Positions 16,556-25,599 are shown, counted from the first letter of the stretch. The stretch: DNA of 35,190 nucleotides from Dysgonamonadaceae bacterium (GCA_031271125.1 JAISWH010000183.1:1-35190); one strand, 5' to 3'. Notes: generated by a model not told the origin, from the letters alone. Numbers and translations: made by a program.

Positions 16556-17452
16556 TTATTTCAAATAATACCTGTAAGTAATCGTCCCCAACTGATTATT
16601 ATTCCCATTGATACTACTGAACTTAGCTTTTCGCGCAGCCTCCAAAGCCGACTTACGCATAGCTACGCTATTGATGGTAGTTCCTTTTCCAATTTCGGCA
16701 AGAATAACATTCCCCCGCGGATCGACAGTGATATTGACCACAATATTTCCTTCTTCCGAAGCGGAATAATCGGGTCTCGGAAGACCCTCCGACCCTAAAG
16801 TGCGACCGCCCAGACTAAACTCACCATAACCGCCTCCGCTTGATACCGTCGTAGGAGCGCTCTGCGGATTACCTTGTGTTCCCGAACCGGCTTGTCCCGT
16901 TCCTTGCTGTCCTCTGCCGGAATTATCTGCAAATGCGCCGGAAACTTGCCGGTTGATAGCATCCCGTTTGCTTTGTTCCTGTTCAAGCCGGTCTTGTTCG
17001 GCTTTTGCGGCATCTCTTATTGCTTTTTCGGCTGCTGCTTTTTCGGCTGCCGCGTTTTCTCTTTGCTTTTGTTTTGCGGCTTCAACGGCTGCCGTTTGTT
17101 CCAAATTTTGAGTGATTGGCGGCGGCGTTGGTTTTGTCTGGGGTTTTGCTTGCGGTTTGGGCTGAGCGATTGGAGGAGCTTCTTGGGAGCGTGGCTGGGG
17201 GATTTCAGGTATTTTTTGGGTTGGCGAATCCGGATTGGTCTCTTGGGACGCAGCTTTGTTCACTTCGCCTTTTGGTGTGAAAGTTCCCGCCGTTAAATTA
17301 ACCGTCCCGAAATGAAGCAAAACGCCTTCTTCTTTCGCTTTTATTTCCGTTCGCAAAAAAGTAAAATAAAGGATAAGAAGCAGCACGATATAAAAGAGTA
17401 TCGAACCGATAATTCCGTATGTTTTTTCCCTGGTCAGTTCCATTCGATTCAA
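16556..17452 (-). CDS. TonB-family energy transducer
   Basis: The 298-aa protein has a short cytoplasmic N-terminus and one membrane helix (about 12-31, IIGSILFYIVLLLILYF). A Pro/Gln/Lys-rich spacer (about 68-115) and an Ala/Glu/Lys helical stretch follow, rich in repeated AAEKAAAEK text. After a Gly/Ser linker comes a C-terminal TonB-like domain (about 225-298) beginning at SEEGNIVVNITVDPRGNV and ending in TYRYYLK. It spans the periplasm and passes proton-motive energy from ExbB/ExbD to outer-membrane receptors. It is the last gene of exbB-exbD-tonB, 3 bp after exbD. The C-terminal domain is the shorter 'TonB C-terminal/TolA-like' type, so a Tol-like role is an alternative. Confidence 0.85.
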   Translation of the reverse strand: MNRMELTREKTYGIIGSILFYIVLLLILYFTFLRTEIKAKEEGVLLHFGTVNLTAGTFTPKGEVNKAASQETNPDSPTQKIPEIPQPRSQEAPPIAQPKPQAKPQTKPTPPPITQNLEQTAAVEAAKQKQRENAAAEKAAAEKAIRDAAKAEQDRLEQEQSKRDAINRQVSGAFADNSGRGQQGTGQAGSGTQGNPQSAPTTVSSGGGYGEFSLGGRTLGSEGLPRPDYSASEEGNIVVNITVDPRGNVILAEIGKGTTINSVAMRKSALEAARKAKFSSINGNNNQLGTITYRYYLK

Positions 17453-17455
17453 TGT

Positions 17456-17860
17456 CTATTTAGGACGGGTAACCAATATCATCCTGAAATTGTTCCGGTT
17501 GGCAATGTCCAGCACTTTGACTACTTCCCGGTACGGAATAGATTCGTCGGCATATAACGCCACATAAATATCCGGTTCCTTATCGTAACATTGCTGCAAA
17601 AAAGGCGTAATTTCGTCAAAACTGACGCGGCGTTCTTTCTGATTGCCGTAGGCTACATAGTAGTTCAATCCGGCGTCGATCGTCACGCGGGTGAGCGGTT
17701 TCGCCGAAGTTTGTTGGGCGCTTTGCGGCAAAACGACTTTTATAGCATTGGGTATGACCACTGTCGAGGTAAGCATGAAGAATATGAGTAAGAGGAAAAT
17801 CATATCCGTCATGGAAGCCATGCTAAATTCGGCTGTTAGCCTTCTTCTTTTCAACGCCAT
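17456..17860 (-). CDS. exbD: ExbD/TolR family biopolymer transport protein
   Basis: The 134-aa protein has a basic N-terminus (ALKRRRLTAEFSMASMTDM), one membrane helix at about 20-40 with the functional aspartate D19 at its start (MTDMIFLLLIFF), and a periplasmic domain carrying YVALYADESIPYREVVKVLD, the typical ExbD/TolR closing motif. It forms the proton channel with ExbB and energises the TonB protein. It starts 6 bp after exbB and ends 3 bp before tonB. ExbD versus TolR cannot be split by sequence alone; the adjacent TonB gene favours ExbD. Confidence 0.9.
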   Translation of the reverse strand: MALKRRRLTAEFSMASMTDMIFLLLIFFMLTSTVVIPNAIKVVLPQSAQQTSAKPLTRVTIDAGLNYYVAYGNQKERRVSFDEITPFLQQCYDKEPDIYVALYADESIPYREVVKVLDIANRNNFRMILVTRPK

Positions 17861-17866
17861 AGTCTT

Positions 17867-18568
17867 TTATTTAGTGGGTTCATTCAATAAATCCATAAAT
17901 TCCATCGAACGGGATTCCATGACGTTCACTGCCTCATTGACCCTGGCTACTAAATAGTTGTACGATAACAATGCGATAATTCCGACAATCAATCCGGCGA
18001 CGGTTGTCACAAGCGCTTCGTAAATACCCGAAGAAAGCAATGCAATATCCACATTGGAGCCTGCATTCGCCATATTGAAAAAAGCGTGCACCATACCGGT
18101 TACCGTACCGAGAAATCCGAGCATGGGAGCGACAGCGGCGGCAGTAGCTACCCAGGGAAAACCTTTTTCCAATTTAGCAATTTCCAGATTACCCACATTT
18201 TCGATAGCAACTTGAATATCATTTATCGGGCGTCCCAGACGGGAAATTCCTTTTTCGATCATTCTTGCGTTGGGCGTGTTGGTCATCCGGCACAAATTAA
18301 CGGCGGAATCAATCTTTCCCTCGTGAATGTAATCTTTAATCCTGTTCATGAAAGTGGCGTCTTCCTTACCGGCTTTGTTAATAACTAAAAGCCGTTCGAA
18401 GAAAACGGCAAGTGAAATAAAAAGCAACAAACCAATGGGAATCATGATCCATCCGCCCTTCAGCGCTAAATCGAAAAGATTCATTTTCGCTTCGATAGTT
18501 TCGGATGTAACAGCTACGTTGGTTACAACTTCGTTTGCACCGCTTTGAATAAATAACGTTAAGTTCAT
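17867..18568 (-). CDS. exbB: MotA/TolQ/ExbB proton channel family protein
   Basis: The 233-aa protein has three membrane segments: about 36-57 (WIMIPIGLLLFISLAVFF), about 135-155 (WVATAAAVAPMLGFLGTVTG, the hallmark TolQ/ExbB motif) and about 175-200 (YEALVTTVAGLIVGIIAL). The second and third line the proton path. It drives TonB with ExbD. It is the first gene of the operon, with a -7 promoter element at 18615-18622 on the minus strand. In many Bacteroidales I recall pdxJ just upstream of exbB; here it is absent and the divergent CBS gene follows directly. Confidence 0.9.
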   Translation of the reverse strand: MNLTLFIQSGANEVVTNVAVTSETIEAKMNLFDLALKGGWIMIPIGLLLFISLAVFFERLLVINKAGKEDATFMNRIKDYIHEGKIDSAVNLCRMTNTPNARMIEKGISRLGRPINDIQVAIENVGNLEIAKLEKGFPWVATAAAVAPMLGFLGTVTGMVHAFFNMANAGSNVDIALLSSGIYEALVTTVAGLIVGIIALLSYNYLVARVNEAVNVMESRSMEFMDLLNEPTK

Positions 18569-18589
18569 AAGTATTTACAAATAAATAAC

Positions 18590-18597
18590 TAAATTTG
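18590..18597 (+). promoter_or_regulatory. -7 element for the CBS/nadK/SDR operon
   Basis: TAAATTTG matches TAnnTTTG, 51 bases before the CBS-protein ATG at 18648. It sits beside the divergent exbB promoter. Confidence 0.5.
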
Positions 18598-18614
18598 CAC
18601 ATTAATACCAGGTA

Positions 18615-18622
18615 CAAAAGTA
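18615..18622 (-). promoter_or_regulatory. -7 element for exbB-exbD-tonB
   Basis: The minus strand reads TACTTTTG (TAnnTTTG), with a TTTTG 21 bases upstream as a possible -33 element. The exbB start is 46 bases away. The two divergent promoters overlap, so transcription in one direction may hinder the other. Confidence 0.6.
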
Positions 18623-18647
18623 ATGTTTTTATTTCAAAAACTACAAA

Positions 18648-19307
18648 ATGTTTTGTAAAGAAATCTTAGTAAAAGAAATTCCTGTGTTAAGACCGGGTGA
18701 TTCGGGCTTTCATGCGGCGGCGTTGATGGAAGATTTAAAGTTGAAACATCTTCCGGTCGTCAAAGATGGGATCTATATTTACCTTCTATCGGAAAAAGAT
18801 ATTGCCGGCATGAAAAATCCGGAAGCAGGGATTGAAAACACTTGTTTTTATGCGCCTTGCGTGTGGGAGGAATCTTCTGTTGTCGAGGCATTGCAGGTTG
18901 TGAGCAAAGATTTGCTGACTTTATTGCCGGTTGTTACGGAAAACGGGGAATATGCCGGTGCGGTTACTTTGCCGGTTTTGGTCGAAAGTTTGAACGAAAT
19001 GAGCAATGCCGGTTCGGAAGGCGCTTTAGTCGCCGTTGAACTGAATCAGCCGGACTATGTACTGTCGCAAATAATTCATTTGATTGAAGCCAACCGGGCG
19101 AAAGTTTTGAGTCTGTTTTCGTATATGGAAAAAGAAACCGGCAAACAAATTTTGCTTTTCAAAATCGACTTGGAAGATGCTTCTCCGGTGATAAGAAGTT
19201 TGGAGCGATTTAATTATCCGGTCAAATATTACAGGCAAAAGCAGATGCTTCCCGACGAAATCCTGCAAAAACGGGTGAATGAATTGATACATTATATCGA
19301 ACTATAA
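18648..19307 (+). CDS. CBS-domain protein
   Basis: The 219-aa soluble protein has an N-terminal CBS pair: residues about 7-60, with VPVLRPGDS and LKHLPVVKDG, and about 68-120, with SSVVEALQVVS and LLPVVTENGEYAG. The C-terminal half (from about 125, EGALVAVELNQPDYVLSQII) looks like an ACT-type regulatory domain ending near 205. CBS pairs bind adenine nucleotides and act as energy or ligand sensors. It lies 12 bp upstream of nadK and is probably co-transcribed, an arrangement I associate with Bacteroidales. A role in sensing adenylates for NAD kinase control is an inference from position only. Confidence 0.85.
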   Translation: MFCKEILVKEIPVLRPGDSGFHAAALMEDLKLKHLPVVKDGIYIYLLSEKDIAGMKNPEAGIENTCFYAPCVWEESSVVEALQVVSKDLLTLLPVVTENGEYAGAVTLPVLVESLNEMSNAGSEGALVAVELNQPDYVLSQIIHLIEANRAKVLSLFSYMEKETGKQILLFKIDLEDASPVIRSLERFNYPVKYYRQKQMLPDEILQKRVNELIHYIEL

Positions 19308-19319
19308 TTTTGAATATTT

Positions 19320-20216
19320 ATGAGAATCGGAATATTCGGAAACGACTATCAGGCAGGCAAACAGGAAAGTATCAAAACGCTGTTTGACAAAATACGGCTT
19401 TTGAATGGGAGGGTTTGGGTCGAAGCTGGATTTTACCGGTATTTATCCGAACAATTTGCTTATACGCCTGAGATTGAAGGCGTGATCGAATCCGAAATTT
19501 TCCCGTTGGACTTGGTAATCAGTTTGGGCGGCGACGGCACTTTTTTGCGGACGGCGGCTTGGGTAGGACGCCAAGAAATTCCTGTTTTGGGGATTAATAC
19601 CGGACGCTTGGGTTTTCTTGCCGACATCGGTACGAATGAGATTGTTGAAACCCTGGAAGAAGTCTTCCGAGGCGATTATCTGACGGAAGAAAGGAGTTTG
19701 CTTGAGTTGCAAACGCCTCTCTCTCAGTATGGAACTAACAATTTTGCTTTGAACGAAATTGCTGTGTTAAAGCGGGATACTTCATCCATGATTGCGATTC
19801 ACACCTATTTGAATGAAGAATTTCTGACTACCTATTTGGCTGATGGCTTGTTGGTTGCAACGCCTACCGGTTCGACGGCTTATTCGATGAGTGTGAATGG
19901 GCCGATTATTATTCCACAGGCGAATAATATTGTGTTAAGTCCGGTAGCTCCACATTCTTTGAATGTACGTCCGTTGGTGATTCCGGAAGATTATTGCATC
20001 CGGTTGAAAGTTGAAACGCGGAACGGCAATTTTTTGATTTCTTTGGATGGACGTTCTACCGTTTATCCTTCTGAGAGTGAATTCCTTATTAATAAGGCGA
20101 ATTTTTGCGTAAAAATTGTGAAACGGACCCGGCAGCGTTTTTATGATACTTTGCGGAAAAAACTGTTGTGGGGGACGGATGTTCGGGAGGTTGCTTTTGT
20201 GAAGAATAATGTTTAA
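19320..20216 (+). CDS. nadK: NAD kinase
   Basis: The 298-aa cytoplasmic enzyme phosphorylates NAD to NADP using ATP or polyphosphate. LVISLGGDGTFLRTA places the GGDGT motif at 70-74 with catalytic D72. GINTGRLGFLADI is the conserved NAD-binding stretch. FALNEIAVLKRD carries the NE pair, and VATPTGSTAYSMSVNGPII the second signature. PVAPHSLNVRPLVIPED and SLDGRS close the beta-sandwich domain. Length and motif order are normal. It lies between the CBS protein (12 bp) and the SDR (16 bp). Confidence 0.97.
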   Translation: MRIGIFGNDYQAGKQESIKTLFDKIRLLNGRVWVEAGFYRYLSEQFAYTPEIEGVIESEIFPLDLVISLGGDGTFLRTAAWVGRQEIPVLGINTGRLGFLADIGTNEIVETLEEVFRGDYLTEERSLLELQTPLSQYGTNNFALNEIAVLKRDTSSMIAIHTYLNEEFLTTYLADGLLVATPTGSTAYSMSVNGPIIIPQANNIVLSPVAPHSLNVRPLVIPEDYCIRLKVETRNGNFLISLDGRSTVYPSESEFLINKANFCVKIVKRTRQRFYDTLRKKLLWGTDVREVAFVKNNV

Positions 20217-20232
20217 TTTTGTTGATAAATAA

Positions 20233-21003
20233 ATGAAAAATAAAATCATCTTCATTACCGGCTCGACCGACGGAATAGGAAAAGCCTGCGCTCATAAATT
20301 CGCGGCGGCGCACGCACGCCTAATTTTGAACGGAAGAAATCCCGAAAAATTACAAACCTTAGAACGGGAATTGACGGAGAAATATGCAATAGAAGTTTTT
20401 CCCTTGCTGTTTGACGTCCGCGACAGAAATGCAGCTACACAAGCCATCAAAAGCTTACCCGTCGAATGGCAATCCATTGATATACTGATTAATAATGCCG
20501 GATTGGTTTTAGGCGTCGACAAAGAACATGAAGGCAGTCTCGACGATTGGGAAATCGTAATTGATACGAATATCAAGGGTTTGCTGACAGTTACCCGCTT
20601 AGTTGTTCCCGGAATGGTAGGGCAGGGGAGAGGCCATATCATCAATATCGGTTCCATTGCCGGCGATGCGGCTTACCCCGGCGGAAGCGTTTACTGCGCC
20701 ACCAAATCGGCGGTGAAAGCGCTAAGCGACGGGTTGCGCATTGACTTGGTGGATACGCCTTTGCGCGTAACGAACATCAAACCGGGATTGGTAGAAACGC
20801 ATTTTTCCATCACCCGTTTCCATGGCGATAAGGCCAAAGCCGATGCGGTTTACAAAGGCCTCAAACCTTTGACGGGTGAGGACATTGCCGAAACAATCTT
20901 TTTTGCGGCTTCCGTTCCCGAACATATTCAAATTGCCGAAGTGTTGATCATGCCGGTCAATCAGGCTACGGCCACGATTACTTATAAGAATAGCAACCAT
21001 TAA
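20233..21003 (+). CDS. Short-chain dehydrogenase (YdfG-like NADP-dependent)
   Basis: This is a classical 256-aa SDR. FITGSTDGIGKACA is the TGxxxGxG cofactor loop, followed by NGRNPEKL, whose Arg favours NADP. LINNAGLVLG is the NNAG motif. GSIAGDAAYPGGSVYCATKSAV holds the catalytic Ser, Tyr and Lys (YxxxK), and NIKPGLVETHF the PG motif. The 'PGLVET.FS..RF.GD..KA..VY.G..PLT.EDIAE' C-terminal half is the YdfG-type signature: L-allo-threonine, serine or 3-hydroxy acid dehydrogenases, including malonic semialdehyde reduction. NADP use is consistent with its position 16 bp after nadK. It ends 62 bp from the convergent metG stop. Confidence 0.9.
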   Translation: MKNKIIFITGSTDGIGKACAHKFAAAHARLILNGRNPEKLQTLERELTEKYAIEVFPLLFDVRDRNAATQAIKSLPVEWQSIDILINNAGLVLGVDKEHEGSLDDWEIVIDTNIKGLLTVTRLVVPGMVGQGRGHIINIGSIAGDAAYPGGSVYCATKSAVKALSDGLRIDLVDTPLRVTNIKPGLVETHFSITRFHGDKAKADAVYKGLKPLTGEDIAETIFFAASVPEHIQIAEVLIMPVNQATATITYKNSNH

Positions 21004-21065
21004 ATCCATACTTGCTACACGGGTATAGCCGGATGGCTTACAAAAGGCCTTTATGAGTTTGATTT

Positions 21066-22763
21066 TTAATTGGGATTTTGATTGTTGGCCTTTTTGGTGT
21101 CCTGCAATTTTTGAATCTGCTTTTCAATCATTTCATCTTCAATCTTTTCAAACAACAGTTCGGGTTGATTCAATTGATGATCCGCGCCGAGCAAATCAAT
21201 ACTTCCCAAGCCATTCCAATTCAGGTCTTTTTTGTTGATTATCCGCTTAAGTTTTTCGGAAGAGAAAGGCAGGAACGGCTCGAAAGCAATTGCCAGATTT
21301 GCAGCGATTTGCAGGGAAATATTCAGGATTGCCGCCGTCCGTTCCATATCGGTTTTTGCGAGTTTCCAAGGTTCGGTATCCGCCAAATATTTGTTGCCTA
21401 TACGCGCAAGATTCATGGCTTCCTTCAATGCATCGCGAAAACGAAACTGATTGAGACAGTCTTCCAAATCCTGCCGGATGCGCTTAAATTCGTCCAAAGT
21501 TGCACGGTCGTAGTCGTTCAATGCGCCTCTTGCGGGTACTTTCCCTTCAAAATATTTATGCGTAAGCACCAATGCGCGATTGACGAAATTACCGAAGACG
21601 GCGACCAATTCGTTATTGTTTCGCGCCTGAAAGTCTTTCCATGTGAAATCGTTGTCTTTGGTTTCCGGCGCATTAGCCGTTAACACATAGCGTAATACGT
21701 CTTGTTTTTCCGGAAAGTCTTCCAGGTATTCGTGCAGCCAGACCGCCCAGTTGCGGGAAGTTGATATTTTATCTCCTTCGAGATTGAGAAATTCGTTGGC
21801 CGGTACATTTTCGGGTAAAATATACGTTCCGTCGGCTTTGAGCATGGCAGGGAAAACGATGCAGTGGAAAACGATATTGTCTTTCCCGATAAAGTGAATC
21901 ATGCGCGAGGATTCGTCTTTCCACCACTTTTCCCAATCGTCGGGCGAATGTTCGATCGTATTGGAAATGTAGCCGATGGGAGCGTCAAACCAGACGTACA
22001 GGACTTTTCCTTCACCGCCTTCTACCGGAATCGGAATGCCCCAGTCCAGGTCGCGGCTCACGGCGCGCGGTTGCAATCCCATGTCCAACCAGGATTTACA
22101 TTGTCCGTAGACGTTGGATTTCCATTCTTTATGGTCTTCGAGAATCCATTTTTTCAGCCATGCTTCGTGCTTGTCCAGCGGAAGATACCAATGTTTGGTT
22201 TCTTTCAGTACGGGAACACTGCCGGAAATGGCCGACTTCGGATCAATCAAATCCAGAGGCGTGAGCGAAGTTCCGCAGGCTTCGCACTGGTCGCCGTAAG
22301 CGTTTTTGTTGGCGCAATGCGGACATTCGCCGGTGATATAACGGTCGGCGAGAAACTGTTTGGCTTCCTCGTCGTAATATTGTTCCGATGTTTTTTCGAT
22401 AAATTCGCCTTTGTCATACAATTTCCGGAAAAAATCGGAAGCCGTTTTATAATGAATCGCAGAGGTTGTTCTCGAATAAATATCAAAAGTAATGCCGAAA
22501 TCCTCAAAAGATTTTTTGATAATATAGTGATAACGATCAACTATTTCTTGGGGAGAAATTCCTTCTGCTTTGGCTTTCAGTGCAATAGGAACTCCGTGTT
22601 CGTCCGAACCGCCGATAAATAAAACCTCTTCCCCTTTCAGCCGGAGGTAACGGGCGTAAATATCCGCCGGAATGTAAACGCCGGCCAGATGCCCGATATG
22701 AACGGGGCCGTTGGCGTAAGGCAAGGCAGAAGTAATTAATGTTCTTTGAAAAGTTTTGCTCAT
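21066..22763 (-). CDS. metG: Methionyl-tRNA synthetase, lacking the C-terminal tRNA-binding domain
   Basis: The 565-aa class I synthetase charges tRNA-Met with methionine. HIGH is at 22-25 and the KMSKS equivalent KISTS at 332-336. The connective-peptide zinc knuckle uses C147, C150, C160 and C163 (CPHC...CEAC). The anticodon-binding helical domain is intact, including [15 protein letters not shown]. The chain stops at [11 protein letters not shown], where Bacteroidales MetG proteins as I know them continue with a linker and an EMAPII/Trbp111-like tRNA-binding OB-fold of about 110 residues. The remaining 62 bp before the SDR stop cannot hold it. The core is complete and should be active, as truncated E. 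coli MetRS is. The start has a -7 element at 22785-22792. Confidence 0.95.
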   Translation of the reverse strand: MSKTFQRTLITSALPYANGPVHIGHLAGVYIPADIYARYLRLKGEEVLFIGGSDEHGVPIALKAKAEGISPQEIVDRYHYIIKKSFEDFGITFDIYSRTTSAIHYKTASDFFRKLYDKGEFIEKTSEQYYDEEAKQFLADRYITGECPHCANKNAYGDQCEACGTSLTPLDLIDPKSAISGSVPVLKETKHWYLPLDKHEAWLKKWILEDHKEWKSNVYGQCKSWLDMGLQPRAVSRDLDWGIPIPVEGGEGKVLYVWFDAPIGYISNTIEHSPDDWEKWWKDESSRMIHFIGKDNIVFHCIVFPAMLKADGTYILPENVPANEFLNLEGDKISTSRNWAVWLHEYLEDFPEKQDVLRYVLTANAPETKDNDFTWKDFQARNNNELVAVFGNFVNRALVLTHKYFEGKVPARGALNDYDRATLDEFKRIRQDLEDCLNQFRFRDALKEAMNLARIGNKYLADTEPWKLAKTDMERTAAILNISLQIAANLAIAFEPFLPFSSEKLKRIINKKDLNWNGLGSIDLLGADHQLNQPELLFEKIEDEMIEKQIQKLQDTKKANNQNPN

Positions 22764-22784
22764 GATTTCAAATTAATTTGGTCG

Positions 22785-22792
22785 CAAAAGTA
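22785..22792 (-). promoter_or_regulatory. -7 element of metG
   Basis: The minus strand reads TACTTTTG (TAnnTTTG), 21 bases upstream of the metG ATG (22763). No clear -33 element. Confidence 0.6.
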
Positions 22793-22878
22793 ATAAAAAT
22801 TTTTGAATATTCACGGATTGACACTTTGTGATTGGTAAGAAGCTCTGTATCATGCTGACAATCCTGAGGAATATCTAA

Positions 22879-23759
22879 GTAGCCAAAGTGGCGACCAATG
22901 TAAACCAATTCTGGAGATTCGCCGGAACATGGGACAAGGCCAAAATAATCAGTTACGAAGGATTGGAACTGAAGTTGGTGGGCAGTTACTATCAATTGGT
23001 CGCTGCCGGTGCGGGTGACACTTATAAACTCTATTGGAATAATTTAGGCAACGAAGTCGGTTGGCGTTTGATAAACAACTCCTCGACAGGCGACAATTTG
23101 TTGGTAAACGACAATGGAGGCGCTAAGCTTGGTCCATGGCGGGAAACCAGCAGCGGTGGCAATGGACTTGATTTTGTTCAGGTTCCGCTTCCCTTTGACT
23201 TTGTTATCGAAGCTACGGACAAAGTATCCGTTACAGCATATAATACAATGCTTTACGGCAACATCGTATTCAGATCAACCGACGCCGCTACCGGACAATT
23301 GAAAGATATTCCGGAAGCAGGCTTACGGGTAAACGGTGTTGTGAAAGTGGAAAAAACGATTACCCGCAACATGGAATATCCCATCGGATTCCCGTTTGCA
23401 ATCAAATCCGTTTCGGATAGACATACTTTGAAATCCTACAACGGGACAAGCAACACGTTTGAAACCGCTACGAAAATCGAAGCCGGTAAAAAAAGTTATC
23501 TGATCCGCTTCCCTGTTCAAGCTACGGTTGTTACTTTCACCTCTACGGCGAATCCTACCTTGCATAACACGACAAGCGTTTCAGCAGAAGATGGTTACAA
23601 TCTTTTCGCCAACCCGCTTGTAATCAATGCTACACGGCCGGAGCTTGTCGAAGGCAGGGGCGCGAATTGGAACGATTAAGTGTGAAAGGCGTTTATATTG
23701 TTAAGAAGATTCGGGCTTCTAAGAAAGTAGATGTGGAAAAAGTTTTTTATAAGAACTAA
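22879..23759 (+). pseudogene. 3' relic of a large secreted/surface protein with a T9SS-like tail
   Basis: An open frame runs to TAA at 23677-23679 and reads VATNVNQFWRFAGTWDKAKI and later YKLYWNNLGNEVGWRLINN, beta-rich text without a signal peptide; a stop codon lies at the upstream border. The last 27 or so codons continue in another frame to TAA at 23757-23759 as GRELERLSVKGVYIVKKI and VEKVFYKN. This fits the end of a type A type-IX-secretion sorting domain (pattern 'GR...KGVYIV...K'). The frame changes next to a 'PELVEG' repeat at 23632-23658. The gene has thus lost its 5' part and its reading frame near the 3' end. Identity of the parent protein is unknown. Confidence 0.6.
23632..23658 (+). 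repeat. 'PELVEG' type dispersed short repeat
   Basis: The segment with GGAGCTTGTCGAAGG translates as RPELVEGR. The same peptide recurs as an oddity in many bacterial proteins because a short repetitive DNA element has inserted into genes. It sits exactly where the surface-protein relic changes frame. Only one copy is seen here, so the repeat call rests on recall of the motif. Confidence 0.45.
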
Positions 23760-23763
23760 AAAA

Positions 23764-23800
23764 TCTTGTTGGTGCGAGGCACAGCCTCGCACCAACAAGA
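23764..23800. repeat. Perfect 17-bp hairpin between convergent genes
   Basis: Arms TCTTGTTGGTGCGAGGC (23764-23780) and its exact complement (23784-23800) flank a 3-base loop, ACA. It lies between the surface-protein relic (ends 23759) and the mutL stop (23806). It could terminate mutL transcription, although no T-run follows on either strand, or it could be a REP-like mobile hairpin. Confidence 0.85.
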
Positions 23801-23805
23801 GACTT

Positions 23806-25599
23806 TCATTTAAACCTTTTCAGCAATTCCTCCTCCGGAATCACTAAAATAATTAACTTCCCGTCGGGGGTATAATTGGGCGAAGATGAGGCAAAAAGCT
23901 TTGCGATCAATCCGGCCGCTTCTTCTTCCGAAAGGATATTTCCGTAGGAAAAAGCGGCTTTTCTCGCCAAAGTCAATGCTAAAGTTTCCGTAATTTCCTC
24001 TTTCACTTCGCAACCGGTTTCCACCACTTTGTCTACCATGTCCTGAAGGATTCCGACTATATCGGACGACTCCAGCCCTGCCGGAATACCGTTGATGGAG
24101 TAAGAATGATTGCCCAAATCCGACAAATCAAAGCCCATATAAGCCAAATCGTCAAGCAAAAAAGGCAAAACGGTTGCTTGTGCAGGTGTAAAGGAAATGA
24201 TTTCCGGAAATAATGCGCCTTGCGAAACGCCTTGTTTCTCTCGCATTCGTTGCATGTATTCGTCATACAAAATTCGCACGTGTGCACGATACCGGTCGAT
24301 GAGGCTTAATCCCGATTTCAAAGGCGTAATCAGGTATTTTCCTTTGTATGAAATAATTGCTTTCTTTTCTTCGGTAAGCATTTCGGTTTGGGCAGCGTTG
24401 GTTTTTGCCGGAAACGAATCATCCCGATACAGTTTTTCCCATTGGTCGGCAGCCGGTTTGGAAGAATAATCAACCGGATTCTGCGAATTTTTGAACGGAT
24501 TATAATGCGTGTTCAGATTGATTTTAGGAGGATCGGCGAAAGTCGCCTGTTTATTGTAAACAGGCATGTCGACAGCGCCTTCCCTGTCAAATTCGAGGCT
24601 GGGAATTGCATTGGTTTTTCCGATGGCTTCTTTCACTGCCGCATTGATAATCATCCAAATGGCCTGTTCGTTTTCAAATTTGATTTCCGTCTTGGTCGGG
24701 TGGATATTTACGTCAATGCTGCCCGGATCGACCGTCAGATAAAGGAAATAGTTCGGCATTTCACCGAACGGGATAAACTGTTCGAAAGCATGCATCACTG
24801 CTTTGTGGAAATACGGATGCCGCATGTAACGGTTGTTTATAAAAAAATATTGCAGATTTCCCCGCTTCTTGCTGGAATCAGGCGTCCCGATAAAACCGGC
24901 TACCGAAACTAAGGATGTTTCGACATGAACGGACAATAATTGGGTTTCCAATCTTTTCCCGAAAACATTGAGAATCCGCTGTTTCAAATTAGCGGCCGGC
25001 AGATTCATTATTTCCGTATCGTTGTGACGGAAATCGAAAGCTATCTGTGGATTAACCAATACAATGCGTTCAAATTCATTGAGGATATTCCTTAATTCGG
25101 TTTCATTTGATTTGAGGAATTTTCTCCGTGCCGGCACATTGAAAAACAAGTTTTTCACAGAAAAGATACTTCCGACATTGGTCGCAATTGGCTGTTGTTT
25201 TTCCACTTGTGAAGCCGAAATCAGGAGGAGTGTTCCCGATGGGTCTCCCGCTCTCGCCGTTTTCAGTTCGACCTGAGCAACAGCGGCAATAGAAGCGAGG
25301 GCTTCGCCTCGGAAACCCATTGTGCGCAAGGAAAACAAATCGTCGGCCGTCGTGATTTTAGAGGTCGCATGGCGTTCAAATGCCATCCGGGCGTCGGTTT
25401 CCGACATCCCTTTTCCATTGTCGACAACCTGAATCAAACTGCGTCCGGCGTCTTTGACATTCAATAAAATGGTTGTTGCGCCGGCGTCGATTGAATTTTC
25501 CATCAATTCTTTCACTACGGAGGCCGGCCGCTGGATGACTTCCCCAGCTGCTATTTGATTGGCAATCGAATCGGACAATAAATGAATAATATCGCTCAT
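23806..25599 (-). CDS. mutL: DNA mismatch repair protein MutL
   Basis: The 597-aa protein has the GHKL ATPase N-terminus: IANQIAAGEVIQRPASVVKE, then ELMENSIDAGA (catalytic Glu and Asn), VDNGKGM, FERHATSKI and TMGFRGEALASI. The transducer domain carries VDVNIHPTKTEIKF near 310. A variable linker (about 340-400) leads to the dimerisation domain ending SSPNYTPDGKLIILV. No DQHAxxER-type endonuclease motif is visible: the corresponding place reads LIDRYRAHVRI, so nicking by this MutL is doubtful. It works with MutS in mismatch repair. It is the last gene of the surA/ostA cluster, 17 bp after the OstA-like gene. Confidence 0.95.
   Translation of the reverse strand: MSDIIHLLSDSIANQIAAGEVIQRPASVVKELMENSIDAGATTILLNVKDAGRSLIQVVDNGKGMSETDARMAFERHATSKITTADDLFSLRTMGFRGEALASIAAVAQVELKTARAGDPSGTLLLISASQVEKQQPIATNVGSIFSVKNLFFNVPARRKFLKSNETELRNILNEFERIVLVNPQIAFDFRHNDTEIMNLPAANLKQRILNVFGKRLETQLLSVHVETSLVSVAGFIGTPDSSKKRGNLQYFFINNRYMRHPYFHKAVMHAFEQFIPFGEMPNYFLYLTVDPGSIDVNIHPTKTEIKFENEQAIWMIINAAVKEAIGKTNAIPSLEFDREGAVDMPVYNKQATFADPPKINLNTHYNPFKNSQNPVDYSSKPAADQWEKLYRDDSFPAKTNAAQTEMLTEEKKAIISYKGKYLITPLKSGLSLIDRYRAHVRILYDEYMQRMREKQGVSQGALFPEIISFTPAQATVLPFLLDDLAYMGFDLSDLGNHSYSINGIPAGLESSDIVGILQDMVDKVVETGCEVKEEITETLALTLARKAAFSYGNILSEEEAAGLIAKLFASSSPNYTPDGKLIILVIPEEELLKRFK

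Noticed and set aside
18569-18647. Expected pdxJ gene between exbB and the CBS gene
   Set aside because: Only 79 bp are present, with two promoters; pdxJ is simply not here. Its absence may just reflect a different gene order in this lineage.
21043-21052. AAAGGCCTTT palindrome between the SDR and metG genes
   Set aside because: It has no loop and no T-run, so it does not form a terminator; the length is compatible with chance.
21864-22622. Long open frame (252 codons) on the plus strand opposite metG
   Set aside because: The metG frame carries all synthetase motifs on the other strand; the plus-strand translation has no recognisable domain and is a shadow.
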